DNA of 64,000 nt from Pseudomonas bubulae (GCF_900618535.1 NZ_UYJA01000003.1:496001-560000), one strand, 5' to 3'; shown: positions 33,956-43,527, numbered from the stretch's first letter. Numbers and translations: made by a program. Notes: generated by a model not told the origin, from the letters alone.

Positions 33956-34696
33956 ATGCGCGTATCAAGACTGGGGTTGGGCCTGTTGCTGTGGCTATTT
34001 ATAGCCACGGCCCAGGCGCTGACCTTTCCCGCGCTCAGCGGGCGGGTAGTGGACGAGGGGCAAATGCTCACGCCCGCCACCCGCGAGCAATTGACGCAAA
34101 GCCTGCAGGCTCACGAAAAGGCCACCGGCGAGCAAGTGGTGGTGGTCACCGTGCCTGACCTGCAGGGCATGCCCATCGAAGACTACGGCTACCAACTGGG
34201 CCGTGCCTGGGGTATCGGGCAAAAGGACAAAAATAACGGCGCCTTGCTGATCGTGGCCCGCGACGACCGCAAGTTGCGCATCGAGGTCGGCTATGGCCTT
34301 GAGGATCGCCTCACCGATGCCCAGGCCTCGGTGATTATCAACCAGATCATCACCCCGGCCTTTAAAACCGGGGACTACAACCAAGGTATCAGCGACGGTG
34401 TGGGTGCCATCCTGCAAGTATTGGGCGGCACGGCCCTGGCCGAACCGGCCTACGCCAGCAGCCAGGGTGACGGCAGCGACTTTATGGCCGAGCACCCCGG
34501 GGGGGTGATGCTGCTATTTATCCTGTTTGTACTGGTGGTTGCCGCCTGTCAGTTCTATGGCATCTGCAATTCGGGTGGCGGTGGCGGTTCGCGCTCCGGT
34601 GGTTTTGGCGGTGGCGGGTTCGGCGGAGGCGGTGGTGGCGGTTTTCGCGGCGGTGGTGGCAGCTTCGGCGGCGGCGGAGCCTCTGGTGGCTGGTAA
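33956..34696 (+). CDS. TPM-domain membrane protein with Gly-rich tail (YgcG-like)
   Basis: 246 residues. Signal peptide MRVSRLGLGLLLWLFIATAQ with A following. The TPM domain (about 25-155) has LSGRVVDEGQMLTPATREQL, GEQVVVVTVPDL and RDDRKLRIEVGYGLEDRLTD. One membrane helix (VMLLFILFVLVVAACQFYG) near 185 is followed by a Gly/Ser-rich tail of GGGGF repeats ending GGGASGGW. TPM proteins have been linked to membrane-protein quality control and photosystem repair in plants; the bacterial role is not settled. First of two TPM genes after lemA. Confidence 0.88.
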   Translation: MRVSRLGLGLLLWLFIATAQALTFPALSGRVVDEGQMLTPATREQLTQSLQAHEKATGEQVVVVTVPDLQGMPIEDYGYQLGRAWGIGQKDKNNGALLIVARDDRKLRIEVGYGLEDRLTDAQASVIINQIITPAFKTGDYNQGISDGVGAILQVLGGTALAEPAYASSQGDGSDFMAEHPGGVMLLFILFVLVVAACQFYGICNSGGGGGSRSGGFGGGGFGGGGGGGFRGGGGSFGGGGASGGW

Positions 34697-34722
34697 TTCA
34701 CTTTTTAACGAGTACGAGACTT

Positions 34723-35337
34723 ATGGCTTTATTAACCCCCGAGCAACAACGGCAGGTCGAAGACGCGGTTACCCGTGCCGAACAGCACACCGACGCCGAA
34801 ATCGTCACCGTGCTGGCTCCCCGTGCCGATGACTACAGCTACATCCCCTTGCTATGGGCCAGCCTGATTGCCTTGGTGCTGCCCGCCGTGGTGCACTTCT
34901 TGAACAGCGGCCTGGCGACTTACACTCTGCTGATGCTGCAATGGGCCAGCTTTGTCTTTCTTAGCCTGATCTTTCGCATCCCGGCCATAACCACGCGCCT
35001 GATTCCGCCCCGCGTGCGGCATTGGCGTGCCAGTAACCTGGCCCGGCGTCAGTTTCTCGAACAAAAACTGCACCACACTGCTGGGCGCACGGGTGTACTG
35101 ATTTTTGTCAGTGAAGCTGAACGTTATGTCGAAATACTGGTGGATGAAGGGATATCCCGCCATCTGGACGACAGTGACTGGGGCACTATCGTCAGCGATT
35201 TCGTACGCCGCGTGGCGTTGGGGCATACGGCAGAAGGTTTTATCACTTGCATCGATGCCTGCGCTGAAGTGCTCGCACAGCACATACCCAAAACCCAAGC
35301 GCGCAACCAACTGCCGAATCGGTTGGTGATGTTGTAA
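34723..35337 (+). CDS. TPM-domain membrane protein
   Basis: 204 residues. A short TPM half-domain (LTPEQQRQVEDAVTRAEQHT, DAEIVTVLAPRAD) precedes two or three membrane helices (about 45-105). A cytoplasmic second half has RTGVLIFVSEAERYVEILVD and DEGISRHLDDSDW. The gene begins 26 bases after the previous TPM gene and ends before a good terminator, so the two form a unit probably including lemA. Function unknown. Confidence 0.85.
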   Translation: MALLTPEQQRQVEDAVTRAEQHTDAEIVTVLAPRADDYSYIPLLWASLIALVLPAVVHFLNSGLATYTLLMLQWASFVFLSLIFRIPAITTRLIPPRVRHWRASNLARRQFLEQKLHHTAGRTGVLIFVSEAERYVEILVDEGISRHLDDSDWGTIVSDFVRRVALGHTAEGFITCIDACAEVLAQHIPKTQARNQLPNRLVML

Positions 35338-35362
35338 TCATTTTCTTAGTGGCTTTGATGTT

Positions 35363-35395
35363 TCCGACACTTTGATGAGAAGTGTCGGGCTTTTG
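35363..35395 (+). terminator. Rho-independent terminator
   Basis: CCGACACTT / AAGTGTCGG stem, 8-base loop, then CTTTT. It lies 27 bases after the second TPM gene. Confidence 0.8.
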
Positions 35396-35593
35396 TAAAG
35401 TTATCTTTATGGTTTTATTCTTGTCTGTCCGTAAGTAAGTTCTTGCTGGGTCGCGATATAAATTTCTTCTGATTATAATTTTCATTGTTGTGAAAAGCTG
35501 TGTTGTCATTTTTTTGAATGATGGCTAGGTTGTGTTTGAGCGTTTTTGTAGGGTGCTTTTCCGTGAGAAATTAAATGGTTTGGGAGAAAAGGA

Positions 35594-35785
35594 TTGAAGC
35601 TTACGCACAGGGAGAAAGAAGTGCTTGATTTGCTTTTGCAGGGGCGCACGAACAAGAAGATAGCGCAACAGTTGCGTATTAGTGGTTTTACGCTACGGGA
35701 TCATGTGTCTTCATTGCTGCGCAAGTACAGTGTCGGAAGTCGTATGGAGTTAGTAGTGGAGATTGGCCGTATGGGTGAAGGTTAA
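35594..35785 (+). CDS. LuxR-type helix-turn-helix mini protein (GerE only)
   Basis: 63 residues consisting only of a GerE/LuxR DNA-binding domain: LTHREKEVLDLLLQGRTNKK and KIAQQLRISGFTLRDHVSSL. Starts at TTG 35594 with AAAAGGA just upstream. No receiver, PAS or autoinducer domain. GerE and some DNA-binding regulators work this way, but it could also be the remnant of a larger regulator. It is followed 86 bases on by a membrane protein gene. The stretch 35.3-36.8 kb is A+T-rich compared with its flanks, suggesting transfer. Confidence 0.72.
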   Translation: MKLTHREKEVLDLLLQGRTNKKIAQQLRISGFTLRDHVSSLLRKYSVGSRMELVVEIGRMGEG

Positions 35786-35871
35786 TATGGGCTTGCGGAC
35801 CCCCTACATCGGTAGGGTTGCTATGTCAGGTGTTGAAGTTTATTTTTAGATCAAGTGCGCAAGAGGTGAGG

Positions 35872-36396
35872 ATGAAAAAGCTGTCTTTGTATATACCGCT
35901 TGATTATGTGGCGACCCGTGTGGATTTGGTTGTGATGGCGTTGAGTTGCCTGTTTATGCTGGGGCTTGGTGTGATGATGTGGGATGCGAGGGTGGAAGTG
36001 CCGCTGGAACCGAAAAAGTTGGTGCTGCGCAGCGCATATGTTACCCATCCTTTGGATCGGTCGAAGTCGTCAGCTTTTTTGTATTTTACTGTGGGGCAAG
36101 ATGAAGGGAGTTATAAGTACAGGGTTGAGTTCTCCAGTGAGGATGCAAGGTTGTTGGATGTTCAGAAGCATAAAAAGTTGTGGGTGGCTGTAGATGCTAG
36201 TGGAGAGAGCGAATTTGTATGGGCTGTGTATGATGATGAACTTCGATTGATGGTGAGTCGTAAGCAGATTGAGTGGTGGGTGCGATATAACAATGGTGGT
36301 AATTACCTTGCGATTGTGTTGTCGTGCCTGGCTTTAAGTTATTGCGGTTTTTTCATGTTCAGGTGTGGTATTTGGAATCGGTATTATTGCAGGTAA
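35872..36396 (+). CDS. Membrane protein of unknown function
   Basis: Not recognised. 174 residues. ATG 35872 follows a good Shine-Dalgarno (AGAGGTGAGG). A membrane helix near 18-40 (DLVVMALSCLFMLGLGVMMW) is followed by an extracytoplasmic domain of about 100 residues rich in beta-strand patterns (KYRVEFSSEDARLLDV, KLWVAVDASGESEFVWAVYD), a second helix near 143-163 (YLAIVLSCLALSYCGFFMF) and a short basic tail. It lies directly after the GerE-only gene and may be controlled by it (inference). Confidence 0.6.
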   Translation: MKKLSLYIPLDYVATRVDLVVMALSCLFMLGLGVMMWDARVEVPLEPKKLVLRSAYVTHPLDRSKSSAFLYFTVGQDEGSYKYRVEFSSEDARLLDVQKHKKLWVAVDASGESEFVWAVYDDELRLMVSRKQIEWWVRYNNGGNYLAIVLSCLALSYCGFFMFRCGIWNRYYCR

Positions 36397-36821
36397 GGGT
36401 CGCTCGCTAGTTCAGTCACGACTTGAGGAGTTGAGGGGGAATAAGCCTTGGAGTTTTTTAACCCGTGTGTTGGAGCGAATTCTGGTATTGCATGATTTTA
36501 AAATTGCTGTGTTAGACGCTTGTGCGGGCGGACAGATGTTCGGTCAAGATACGATCATTCATCGAGACAATATAGTATATCCCGGTTTAACGATTGGTGT
36601 GTTTTGTAATGAGCGCCGGCCGGCATTCTTACTGTTCTACTCATATGAGCTGCAATTATTTTTCACATCACAAACCATTTATAATTGTTGGCAAGGTCTG
36701 CATACCCGCCACTGTCCGTGCCCGTATGAAATTACCCCGTGCCCTGAGCGCCCAACACGCCTAAAATACCTGCCATTCGTTTTCTGATTTTCCCTCCTGC
36801 ACCCCCGAGGCACCTTTTTCA
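36397..36821. other. A+T-rich gap, no supported gene
   Basis: About 425 bases. An open frame at 36365-36787 overlaps the preceding gene and lacks a ribosome site and recognisable domains; I do not call it. The right end presumably carries the promoter of the methyltransferase gene. Confidence 0.5.
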
Positions 36822-38039
36822 ATGTCAGTGACTGCTACCACCGCCGCGTCTGTGCCGGATCATCGTGCGCAATTTTTGAACCTGCTGGAAACCGGTCTGG
36901 CCCAGAATTCCTTTATCAAGCTGGTGCTGGCCAAATACGTGGGCCCCGAGGCTGAATTGCAGCGGGTGATCATCAAGCAGGTAACAGTCAAGGAGCAGCC
37001 TTGCCTGTCCTTTGTATATCGCTATAAAACCCGCGATATCACCAAGAATTTCCCGCTGGACGAAGGCGTGGCGATCATTGCCGGTCTGCTGCCCGAAGCG
37101 TTCAAAAATGCCCACCTGCTGACCCTGACCGACGAAGTGCAGCTTGAATACAGCAAAAAGGGTAAAAGCTCGCTGTTCAAAGGCAAAAGCCAGCAAGAGC
37201 GCGAAGTGCCGTCGGCTGAGCACAATCGTGAGAAAAATCGCTTTCTGGATCTGACCCGGCCGTTTCTGGCGGACCTGGGTGTGACCAATAAGCAGCAAGA
37301 ACTGATCCCGGCAATGTCGCGCAAGTGGAAGCAGATCAACAAGTTTATCGAGGTGTTTTCCCACGCCCTGAGCAGCTCACCGCTCAAGCTCGATCAGCCG
37401 GTCAAGGTGGTGGATTTCGGTTCGGGCAAGGGTTACCTGACGTTTGCCATTCACGATTACCTGCGTCACAGCCTGCAAGCCGAAGGCCTGGTGACCGGGG
37501 TTGAGCTGCGTGAAGACATGGTCACGCTGTGCAATAACGCCGCCCAGCGTCTGGAGCACCCGGGCCTGACCTTCCAGCACGGCGATGTGCGCAGTTTTGC
37601 ACCCACCCCGATCGATGTGATGATCGCCCTGCATGCCTGTGATATTGCCACCGACTATGCGATTCATATGGGCATTCGCTCCGGGGCGGCAATCATCATG
37701 TGCTCGCCGTGCTGCCACAAACAGATCCGCCTGCAAATCCAGAGCCCGGCGCTGCTCAAGCCGATGCTGCAATACGGCCTGCACCTGGGCCAGCAGGCCG
37801 AAATGGTCACCGACAGCCTGCGCGCGCTGTACCTCGAAGCCTGCGGCTATGACACCAAGGTGTTCGAGTTTATCTCGCTGGAACATACCAATAAAAACAA
37901 GATGATCCTCGCGGTCAAACGTGCCGAACCTTCCGATCCGGCGCAGTTGTTGGTGAAAATCCAGGAACTCAAGGCGTTCTACAACATTCAGGAACACTGC
38001 CTCGAAACCCTGCTTCAAGCAGACGGTTTGCTGAAGTAA
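36822..38039 (+). CDS. SAM-dependent methyltransferase (Methyltransf_32 / GSTCD-like)
   Basis: 405 residues. The N-terminal ~180 residues form an accessory domain. The Rossmann methyltransferase starts with motif [14 protein letters not shown] near 198, then GVELREDMV and [17 protein letters not shown] conserved [10 protein letters not shown] near 293 is characteristic of this family and may bind metal or RNA. Neighbouring families methylate RNA, but the target is not established. No strong Shine-Dalgarno close to ATG 36822 (GAGG about 12 bases away). Confidence 0.8.
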   Translation: MSVTATTAASVPDHRAQFLNLLETGLAQNSFIKLVLAKYVGPEAELQRVIIKQVTVKEQPCLSFVYRYKTRDITKNFPLDEGVAIIAGLLPEAFKNAHLLTLTDEVQLEYSKKGKSSLFKGKSQQEREVPSAEHNREKNRFLDLTRPFLADLGVTNKQQELIPAMSRKWKQINKFIEVFSHALSSSPLKLDQPVKVVDFGSGKGYLTFAIHDYLRHSLQAEGLVTGVELREDMVTLCNNAAQRLEHPGLTFQHGDVRSFAPTPIDVMIALHACDIATDYAIHMGIRSGAAIIMCSPCCHKQIRLQIQSPALLKPMLQYGLHLGQQAEMVTDSLRALYLEACGYDTKVFEFISLEHTNKNKMILAVKRAEPSDPAQLLVKIQELKAFYNIQEHCLETLLQADGLLK

Positions 38040-38154
38040 GCCTGTAAGCAGCTCCGGCGGGAACGTAGTACATGGCTATTACCCGCCCGCGCGCTCAGGG
38101 GTTACCTTGGCTACTCTTACTGGCCCAAGGTCTTACCCCACAGGAGCACGCACC

Positions 38155-38736
38155 ATGGCAGCGAAAAAAATTCTGATGCTGGTTGGCGATTACGTCGAAG
38201 ACTATGAAGTGATGGTGCCGTTTCAGGCACTGTTGATGGTCGGCCATCAGGTTCATGCGGTATGCCCGGGAAAAACCGCAGGCCAGACCGTACGCACTGC
38301 CATCCACGACTTCGAAGGCGACCAGACTTACAGCGAAAAGCCCGGGCACTTGTTTGCCCTGAATTTCGACTTTGACAAGGTGAAAGCCAGCGATTACGAC
38401 GCACTGCTGGTGCCGGGCGGTCGTGCGCCGGAATACCTGCGTCTGAACGAAAAGGTGCTGGAGCTAGTGCGTGACTTCGACAAGGCGGCCAAGCCAATTG
38501 CAGCAGTGTGCCATGGTGCGCAACTGCTGGCCGCTGCGGGCACGCTGGAAGGCCGTGAGTGCAGTGCTTACCCGGCGTGTGCACCGGAAGTGCGGCTGGC
38601 GGGGGGGACTTATATCGATATCGATGTGACCAAGGCCCATGTGCAAGGCAACCTGGCCACAGCCCCTGCGTGGCCGGCACATCCGGCGTGGCTGGCGGCA
38701 TTCCTGGGTTTGCTGGGTACCAAAATCACTTTGTAG
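38155..38736 (+). CDS. DJ-1/PfpI family protein
   Basis: 193 residues. The nucleophile elbow is [13 protein letters not shown] with Cys near 120 and the His following. The conserved N-terminal [15 protein letters not shown] carries the family's Glu, and [15 protein letters not shown] is present. Family members include chaperone-glyoxalases (YhbO/PfpI) and isonitrile hydratase-like enzymes. ATG 38155 has CAGGAGC upstream; the longer frame from 38107 has none. It may share a transcript with the ribbon-helix-helix gene 15 bases downstream. Confidence 0.88.
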   Translation: MAAKKILMLVGDYVEDYEVMVPFQALLMVGHQVHAVCPGKTAGQTVRTAIHDFEGDQTYSEKPGHLFALNFDFDKVKASDYDALLVPGGRAPEYLRLNEKVLELVRDFDKAAKPIAAVCHGAQLLAAAGTLEGRECSAYPACAPEVRLAGGTYIDIDVTKAHVQGNLATAPAWPAHPAWLAAFLGLLGTKITL

Positions 38737-38751
38737 GCAGAGGGCGTGACC

Positions 38752-39072
38752 ATGTGTGAACTGTATGTAAAAGCCGACCCGATTCTTTACGAGTCACGTT
38801 CGCGCTCATTGCGTATTTGCGGCGTGGTCACCACTTTGCGCCTGGAAAACCAGTTCTGGGACATCCTCAGCGAAATCGCCGAAACAGATGGCATGACCAC
38901 CAACCAGTTGGTGGCCAAGCTCTATGAAGAGGTGATGGATTATCGCGGCGAAGTAGTCAACTTTGCCTCGTTCCTGCGCGTGAGCTGCACCCGCTACTTG
39001 AGCCAGCGCCGGGTGCAGGCGCCGGAGTTGAGTGTGGTAGCACGTCACAGTAGCCGCGCTCTCCCGCAATAG
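38752..39072 (+). CDS. Ribbon-helix-helix domain protein
   Basis: 106 residues. The RHH fold is suggested by a beta-strand RICGVVTTLRLENQFWDILS followed by helices AETDGMTTNQLVAKLYEEVM and FASFLRVSCTRYLSQR. This is the RHH_4 type common in proteobacteria. Such domains bind DNA as dimers. ATG 38752 lies seven bases after AGAGGG; a GTG two codons earlier is an alternative. No toxin-like partner is adjacent. A REP pair follows. Confidence 0.72.
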   Translation: MCELYVKADPILYESRSRSLRICGVVTTLRLENQFWDILSEIAETDGMTTNQLVAKLYEEVMDYRGEVVNFASFLRVSCTRYLSQRRVQAPELSVVARHSSRALPQ

Positions 39073-39098
39073 CGCTTGCGGGTGTGAGCGGTACACAC

Positions 39099-39188
39099 CT
39101 GTGGGAGCCGGGCTTGCCCGCGATGGCATCGGCGCGGTCGGCCAGATACACCGTGCCGGCGGAATCGCGAGCAAGCCCGCTCCCACAG
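39099..39188. repeat. REP pair (REPIN-like)
   Basis: CTGTGGGAGCCGGGCTTGCC faces GCGAGCAAGCCCGCTCCCAC across about 45 bases. It lies between the convergent RHH and TonB-receptor genes. Confidence 0.82.
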
Positions 39189-39211
39189 AGGGTTTTGCCG
39201 GATCAGCCAAC

Positions 39212-41758
39212 TCAGAAGAACCGCGTCACGCTGATCTTGGCATTGCGGCCCTGGCTGTAGGCGTTTTCGCCACTGAGCATCGGCTGATAGTTTTTATTGA
39301 ACATGTTGTCCAGGGTGAAGTTGACTTCGGTGCCCTTGAGGTACGGCTGCTGCGGCTTCCAGTTGGCAAACAGGCCCTGCACGTTGTAGCTGTCGTTGGG
39401 GAACTGGTCCCAGTAGCGGTCACCCAGCGCACTGATCGGGCTGCTGTAGTAGTTATCGCTTGGCAAGCGGTCGGTCTTGCGTACGAATTCTCCCTTCCAG
39501 CCAATCCGGGCATCCAGGCTCGGGATCTTGGTACCCAGTACGGCAATCCACTTGGGCGCGGGTATGTCACGCGCCCAGACGTTGGGACCCCAAGGGTTGG
39601 TATAGGCGCCTTGGTGTTTGCCGGTCATCCATGCGTAGGACAGGGATCCGAACACGTAGGTGGATTCGTAGAAGCTCTCAATTTCGAAGCCCTTGATGGT
39701 CACGCTGCCAATGTTGCGGTAGTTGGGCATGTTGGGCCCGCACGCATCGCTCATGCTGACCGTAGGGGTTTGCGCGGCGCAGCCGACGCCCGTGGCCTTG
39801 AAAATCTCGTCGTCGACGGTGTTGCGGAACAGGGTGGTGCGCACCAGGGCGTGGTCGTTGTCGCCAAAAATCTGGTCGAAGGTGGTGATGTTGCCGCCGC
39901 GCCAGCCGGTGATGCGCTCCGGATCAAGGCCCAGGCTGCTGGAGGTGCGGCTGCCGACGCCTTGTACTTCGTACTGCTCGTCAATCACCGGGGCACGCCA
40001 GGTTTTGCTGTAGTCCAGGAACAGGGCGGTTTTCGGGGTGATTTTCCAGAAGGCCGACAGGCGAGGCGACCAGCCGGTGTAGGTTTTGTCGCTGTAGTCG
40101 TGACCCAACTCCGGGTGGTTATAGTACGGCGCGTCGTTTTCCTGGCCGCGATTGCGTACGTGGTCGTAGCGCATGGACGGCGTGAGGGTGAAGTCACCCC
40201 AAGTGATGGCGTCCTGAATATAGAAGCTGTTGGTGTCGACCTTGCCCCGGGGCATGAAGTTGGGCTGGTAGTGGCCGTAGTTGTACTTTTCGACGTCGTA
40301 GATACCGCCCGGCATCCACATGTCCACATCACGCTGGTGCTTGCGAAATTGCACGCCGGTGGTCACTGCATGGTCCAGCGGGCCGCTGGCAAACAGGCTG
40401 ATGTTCTCGACCTGGAGCATGTCATCGGTATAGCCGGTCTCCATTTTGCGCCCGCCGCTGGTGGGCTGGGTGTAAGCCTGGGCGTCACGCTTGTCGGTTT
40501 GCTCGGTGTTGGAGTGCGAGTACTTGACCTCCAGGTCCACCAGCGGGTTGTCCAGGGGTTCGTACTTGTATTTGGCCGACCAGGTGGTGTCGATCGTCGA
40601 GCGGTTGGACAGGTAGCGCCGCGCTGCAATGTCGTAACCAAATTTGTCGATGTTGGCCTGGCTGGGTGGCGCCGGGTAACTCACGGCCGAGAAGGGCACC
40701 CACAAATAGTTGTTCGAGCGCGAGTAAGACATGCCCACACTGTGTTCGTCATTGAGGTGCAAGTTGAGCTTGAGCAGTTGTCCGTCCAGGTCCTGGGCCG
40801 TATTGGGCAGACGCTGCGGGTTAACCGGGTAGACATTGCCGGGGTTGGGCATTTTACCGGCCAGCTTCATATCGTCGCCGTCGCGCTTGGTGTAGTAAAA
40901 CAGAGCGTCGGCGCGACCATCTTCGGTGCGACCGTAAACAGCGCCGCTGTAGACCTGTTGATGGTCGTTGCTGCTGTAGCCGTATTTGAGCATGGCGCCG
41001 GTGTTCTTGCCCTCTTCGAGCAAGTCGGTCGCGTCCTTGGTTTCCATGTGCACTACACCGGCGAAGCCGCCATTGCCGGTGTGGATATCGTGGGGGCCTT
41101 TTTCGACTTCCAGGCGTTTGATCAGCTCGGGTTCGATAAAAATCGTGCCCTGTTTGTAGCGTTCAAAGCCGCTTTTGGTCGCGCCATCGACGGTCATTTG
41201 TACGTCTTCGGCTTCTCCCATGCCCCAGATATTGATGGTCTGGCCACCGGGCTTGAGCGAGCCGCCGAGGTTGATGCCTGGCAGGGTGGCGAGCAGGCTG
41301 GGGATGTTATTGGCCTGATAGCGGTTGATTTGCTCCTGGGTCATGGTCGACTTGCCGACGTTGCTGGAGTCGACCTCGCTACCGTTGCCGACCACGCTGA
41401 CTGCGCCCAGCTCCAGGCTGTTGCTGGTGGTGGTGCCGGACTCCCGGGGCCGCACGACGTAGGTGCGATCGATCTGCACAAGGCTGAAGTCGGTGTCTTT
41501 GAGCAGGCGCTGGATAGCTTCCTGTGGCTCGAAGGTGCCACTGAGTGCCGGGGCTTTCACGTTGCGTAACAGGGCTTCGTCGAACAGCAGCTGGATTTTT
41601 GCCTGCTGTGCCACCTCGCTCAGCGAACTGGCCAGCGATTGTGCTGGCAGTTGCAGTTGGATCGACTCCGCGTGGGCTTGCAGGCTGATCGCCAGGCAAG
41701 CCGCCAGCAGTGTCGGGCGGGTGTACAAATGCGAGAAGCAATGTGGTGCGCGAAACAT
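39212..41758 (-). CDS. TonB-dependent outer-membrane transducer with STN domain (haem/HasR-type suspected)
   Basis: 848 residues. Signal peptide with LLAACLAISLQAHA, then an STN signalling domain (about 35-105: LQLPAQSLASSLSEVAQQAK). A plug domain contains MTQEQINRYQANNIPSLLAT and INIWGMGEAEDVQMTVDG. A C-terminal 22-strand barrel ends in the aromatic KISVTRFF. The STN domain talks to the FecR protein encoded upstream. The loop motif TWRAPVIDEQY resembles the FRAP region of haem receptors such as HasR, hence the guess; no hasA is adjacent. ATG 41758 has GGGGGA upstream; the open frame beyond it is leader. Confidence 0.85.
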   Translation of the reverse strand: MFRAPHCFSHLYTRPTLLAACLAISLQAHAESIQLQLPAQSLASSLSEVAQQAKIQLLFDEALLRNVKAPALSGTFEPQEAIQRLLKDTDFSLVQIDRTYVVRPRESGTTTSNSLELGAVSVVGNGSEVDSSNVGKSTMTQEQINRYQANNIPSLLATLPGINLGGSLKPGGQTINIWGMGEAEDVQMTVDGATKSGFERYKQGTIFIEPELIKRLEVEKGPHDIHTGNGGFAGVVHMETKDATDLLEEGKNTGAMLKYGYSSNDHQQVYSGAVYGRTEDGRADALFYYTKRDGDDMKLAGKMPNPGNVYPVNPQRLPNTAQDLDGQLLKLNLHLNDEHSVGMSYSRSNNYLWVPFSAVSYPAPPSQANIDKFGYDIAARRYLSNRSTIDTTWSAKYKYEPLDNPLVDLEVKYSHSNTEQTDKRDAQAYTQPTSGGRKMETGYTDDMLQVENISLFASGPLDHAVTTGVQFRKHQRDVDMWMPGGIYDVEKYNYGHYQPNFMPRGKVDTNSFYIQDAITWGDFTLTPSMRYDHVRNRGQENDAPYYNHPELGHDYSDKTYTGWSPRLSAFWKITPKTALFLDYSKTWRAPVIDEQYEVQGVGSRTSSSLGLDPERITGWRGGNITTFDQIFGDNDHALVRTTLFRNTVDDEIFKATGVGCAAQTPTVSMSDACGPNMPNYRNIGSVTIKGFEIESFYESTYVFGSLSYAWMTGKHQGAYTNPWGPNVWARDIPAPKWIAVLGTKIPSLDARIGWKGEFVRKTDRLPSDNYYSSPISALGDRYWDQFPNDSYNVQGLFANWKPQQPYLKGTEVNFTLDNMFNKNYQPMLSGENAYSQGRNAKISVTRFF

Positions 41759-41877
41759 GAAATCCCCCGGTGTGGCAACAAAGGCCAAAAAGACATGCGT
41801 TAGCAACGCAGACCGGAGGAAGACGCAGCAAAATGAAAAAACCACATATGCGAATGTAAAATATTCGCATATGTTTT

Positions 41878-42819
41878 TTAGCGTGGTTCGATACGGATTT
41901 TACCGCTGTCCAGCAGCACGGTTTTTACCGGGATCAGGGCGGGCAGGGCTTTGACCAGTGCCAGTGGATCGCTGACATCCAGGTTGCCTGAAACCTTGTA
42001 GCCAGTCAGCGGGCCGTCGGCCAACTGAATCAGGCCCGGGCGGTAGAGGTCCAGTTCATCCACCAGGCTGGCCAGTTCGCGATTGCGAAAGGACAGATGG
42101 CCGCTGCGCCAGCCCGCCACTTCGCCCGCACTCAACGTCTGTTCTATGAGTGCTCCCCTGTTGTAGTCCCAGGTGGCGCGTTGTTGTGCACCCAGCAGCA
42201 TTGCTGACCTGGGGTCTGGGATGAACGCAACCTCGCCGTGGGCCACGCTGACCACCAATTGGCGCGAACTGCGGCGTACATCGAACCCCGTGCCGACCAC
42301 CCGTATGCGCGCCTCCCCGGCATGCACCACCAACGGCTGCTCCTTGTTGGCCGCGACCTCGATGTAAAGCTGGCCCTGGTCCAGATAGATGTCACGCTGG
42401 TGGGCGCTGAAGTCCAGGCTCAGGCGCGTGTTGGCATTCACGTTCAGGGTGCTGCCGTCGGGTAGCAATATCGTGCGGGCGCCTTGGGCCAGTGTGCTGA
42501 CCTGCTGTTGATGCAGCGCCACCGGGGCGCCCAGGTTCAGCGCAAAGACGGCGCAGAGCACGGCGGCAGCAGTGGCCAGCGCAAAGTGTGCGCGCCGGGG
42601 CTTGGCAGGGAGGGGTACCGGCGAGTTGATCTGTTCAAGTTCTCCCAGGTCAGCCCACAACGATTCAAATTCGGTATAGGCCCGGGCATGACTCGGGTTG
42701 GCATGCCAGGCGTTGAATTGTTCGCAACTGCCTTGGTTGCGGGTATTGCGGTTGCGTGCAAACCAATTGGCGGCCTGTTCATCGATGCTGTCGTCACCGG
42801 CCGTGTGAAAAGGGCTCAT
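41878..42819 (-). CDS. FecR-type anti-sigma / sigma regulator
   Basis: 313 residues. An N-terminal DUF4880 cytoplasmic domain (ANWFARNRNTRNQGSCEQFNAWH, RAYTEFESLWADLGELE) precedes one membrane helix (AHFALATAAAVLCAVFAL) near 90. The periplasmic FecR domain (about 120-225) has ARTILLPDGSTLNVNANTRL and VEVAANKEQPLVVHAGEA. The C-terminal STN-like part ends in VKTVLLDSGKIRIEPR. It relays the TonB-receptor signal to the sigma factor. Its ATG overlaps the sigma-factor stop (ATGA). Confidence 0.92.
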   Translation of the reverse strand: MSPFHTAGDDSIDEQAANWFARNRNTRNQGSCEQFNAWHANPSHARAYTEFESLWADLGELEQINSPVPLPAKPRRAHFALATAAAVLCAVFALNLGAPVALHQQQVSTLAQGARTILLPDGSTLNVNANTRLSLDFSAHQRDIYLDQGQLYIEVAANKEQPLVVHAGEARIRVVGTGFDVRRSSRQLVVSVAHGEVAFIPDPRSAMLLGAQQRATWDYNRGALIEQTLSAGEVAGWRSGHLSFRNRELASLVDELDLYRPGLIQLADGPLTGYKVSGNLDVSDPLALVKALPALIPVKTVLLDSGKIRIEPR

Positions 42820-43355
42820 TGTGTCTGCTCCTTGCCGCTGTCCCGCTGTAGATGTTGCTTGCAGTGCAGCAAGGCCTGGGCAATGTGCTTTTCAACCATG
42901 CTCACGGATATCCCCATGCGTTCGGCAATCTGTGCCTGACTCAAGCCTTCAAAACGGTGCAGCATAAGGGCTTCTCGACGCCTGGGCGAGAGTTCTGCAA
43001 CTACCCTTTTAAGTTGTTCAAGGCGTTGCAGGCGCAGGGCTGCGACCATCGGATCATCCCTGTCATCGCTCAAGGGCTCGACCTCACTTTCACTGTGCTC
43101 GCCGTGAGCGGCGTGTCGCACTTGCTGTCGACGCCAGTGATCGCGCAACAGATTGCGCGCCATCTGGAACAAAAACGCCCGGGGCTGTTCGATTTTGCCT
43201 CGGTCCTGATAGCCCAGCCATTGGGTGAAAACATCCTGGGTCATGTCGGCTGCATCGCTGGTGTTGTCGGTACGCTTGCGCAGAAAGTGCAAAATTTGCG
43301 TATAGAACTCGCGAAAGTGATCGGCCGCGGGCGGATCGGGTTTAAGGCCAGACAT
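42816..43355 (-). CDS. ECF sigma factor, FecI family
   Basis: 179 residues. Region 2 has YTQILHFLRKRTDNTSDAAD with MTQDVFTQWL and QPRAFLFQMARNLLRDHWRR. Region 4 has LSPRRREALMLHRFEGLSQA and IAERMGISVSMVEKHIAQAL. ATG 43355 begins the domain; the frame is open upstream through the Fur-like box, so the longer version is discounted. It should direct transcription of the receptor gene, probably after substrate binds. First gene of sigma-fecR-receptor. Confidence 0.92.
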   Translation of the reverse strand: MSGLKPDPPAADHFREFYTQILHFLRKRTDNTSDAADMTQDVFTQWLGYQDRGKIEQPRAFLFQMARNLLRDHWRRQQVRHAAHGEHSESEVEPLSDDRDDPMVAALRLQRLEQLKRVVAELSPRRREALMLHRFEGLSQAQIAERMGISVSMVEKHIAQALLHCKQHLQRDSGKEQTQ

Positions 43356-43393
43356 GAAGATCCTTATAGACACAGCGATGCAAATAAGCTGCG

Positions 43394-43412
43394 AATGGTA
43401 TCGATAACCATT
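43394..43412 (-). promoter_or_regulatory. Fur-box-like palindrome before the ECF sigma gene
   Basis: AATGGTATCGATAACCATT is a near-perfect 19-base palindrome of the GATAATGATAATCATTATC type. It lies 39-57 bases upstream of the sigma-factor ATG, so iron repression is expected. Confidence 0.65.
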
Positions 43413-43527
43413 GCTATTTGTCTCGTTGAAATTTCCTGTTTCCTTCATTCCGGTCGATAAATGGATAAATAGCCCATGGGGTCTTTACTGAATAAGTGCA
43501 GGAACCTTTAATTTCGGGAGAAAGGCT

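Noticed and set aside
36365..36787. Possible 140-residue gene after the membrane protein
   Set aside because: Overlaps the preceding gene, no ribosome-binding site, no domain; low complexity at the end.
39101..41569. Open frame of 822 codons antisense to the TonB receptor
   Set aside because: Val/Gly/His-rich shadow frame without domains.
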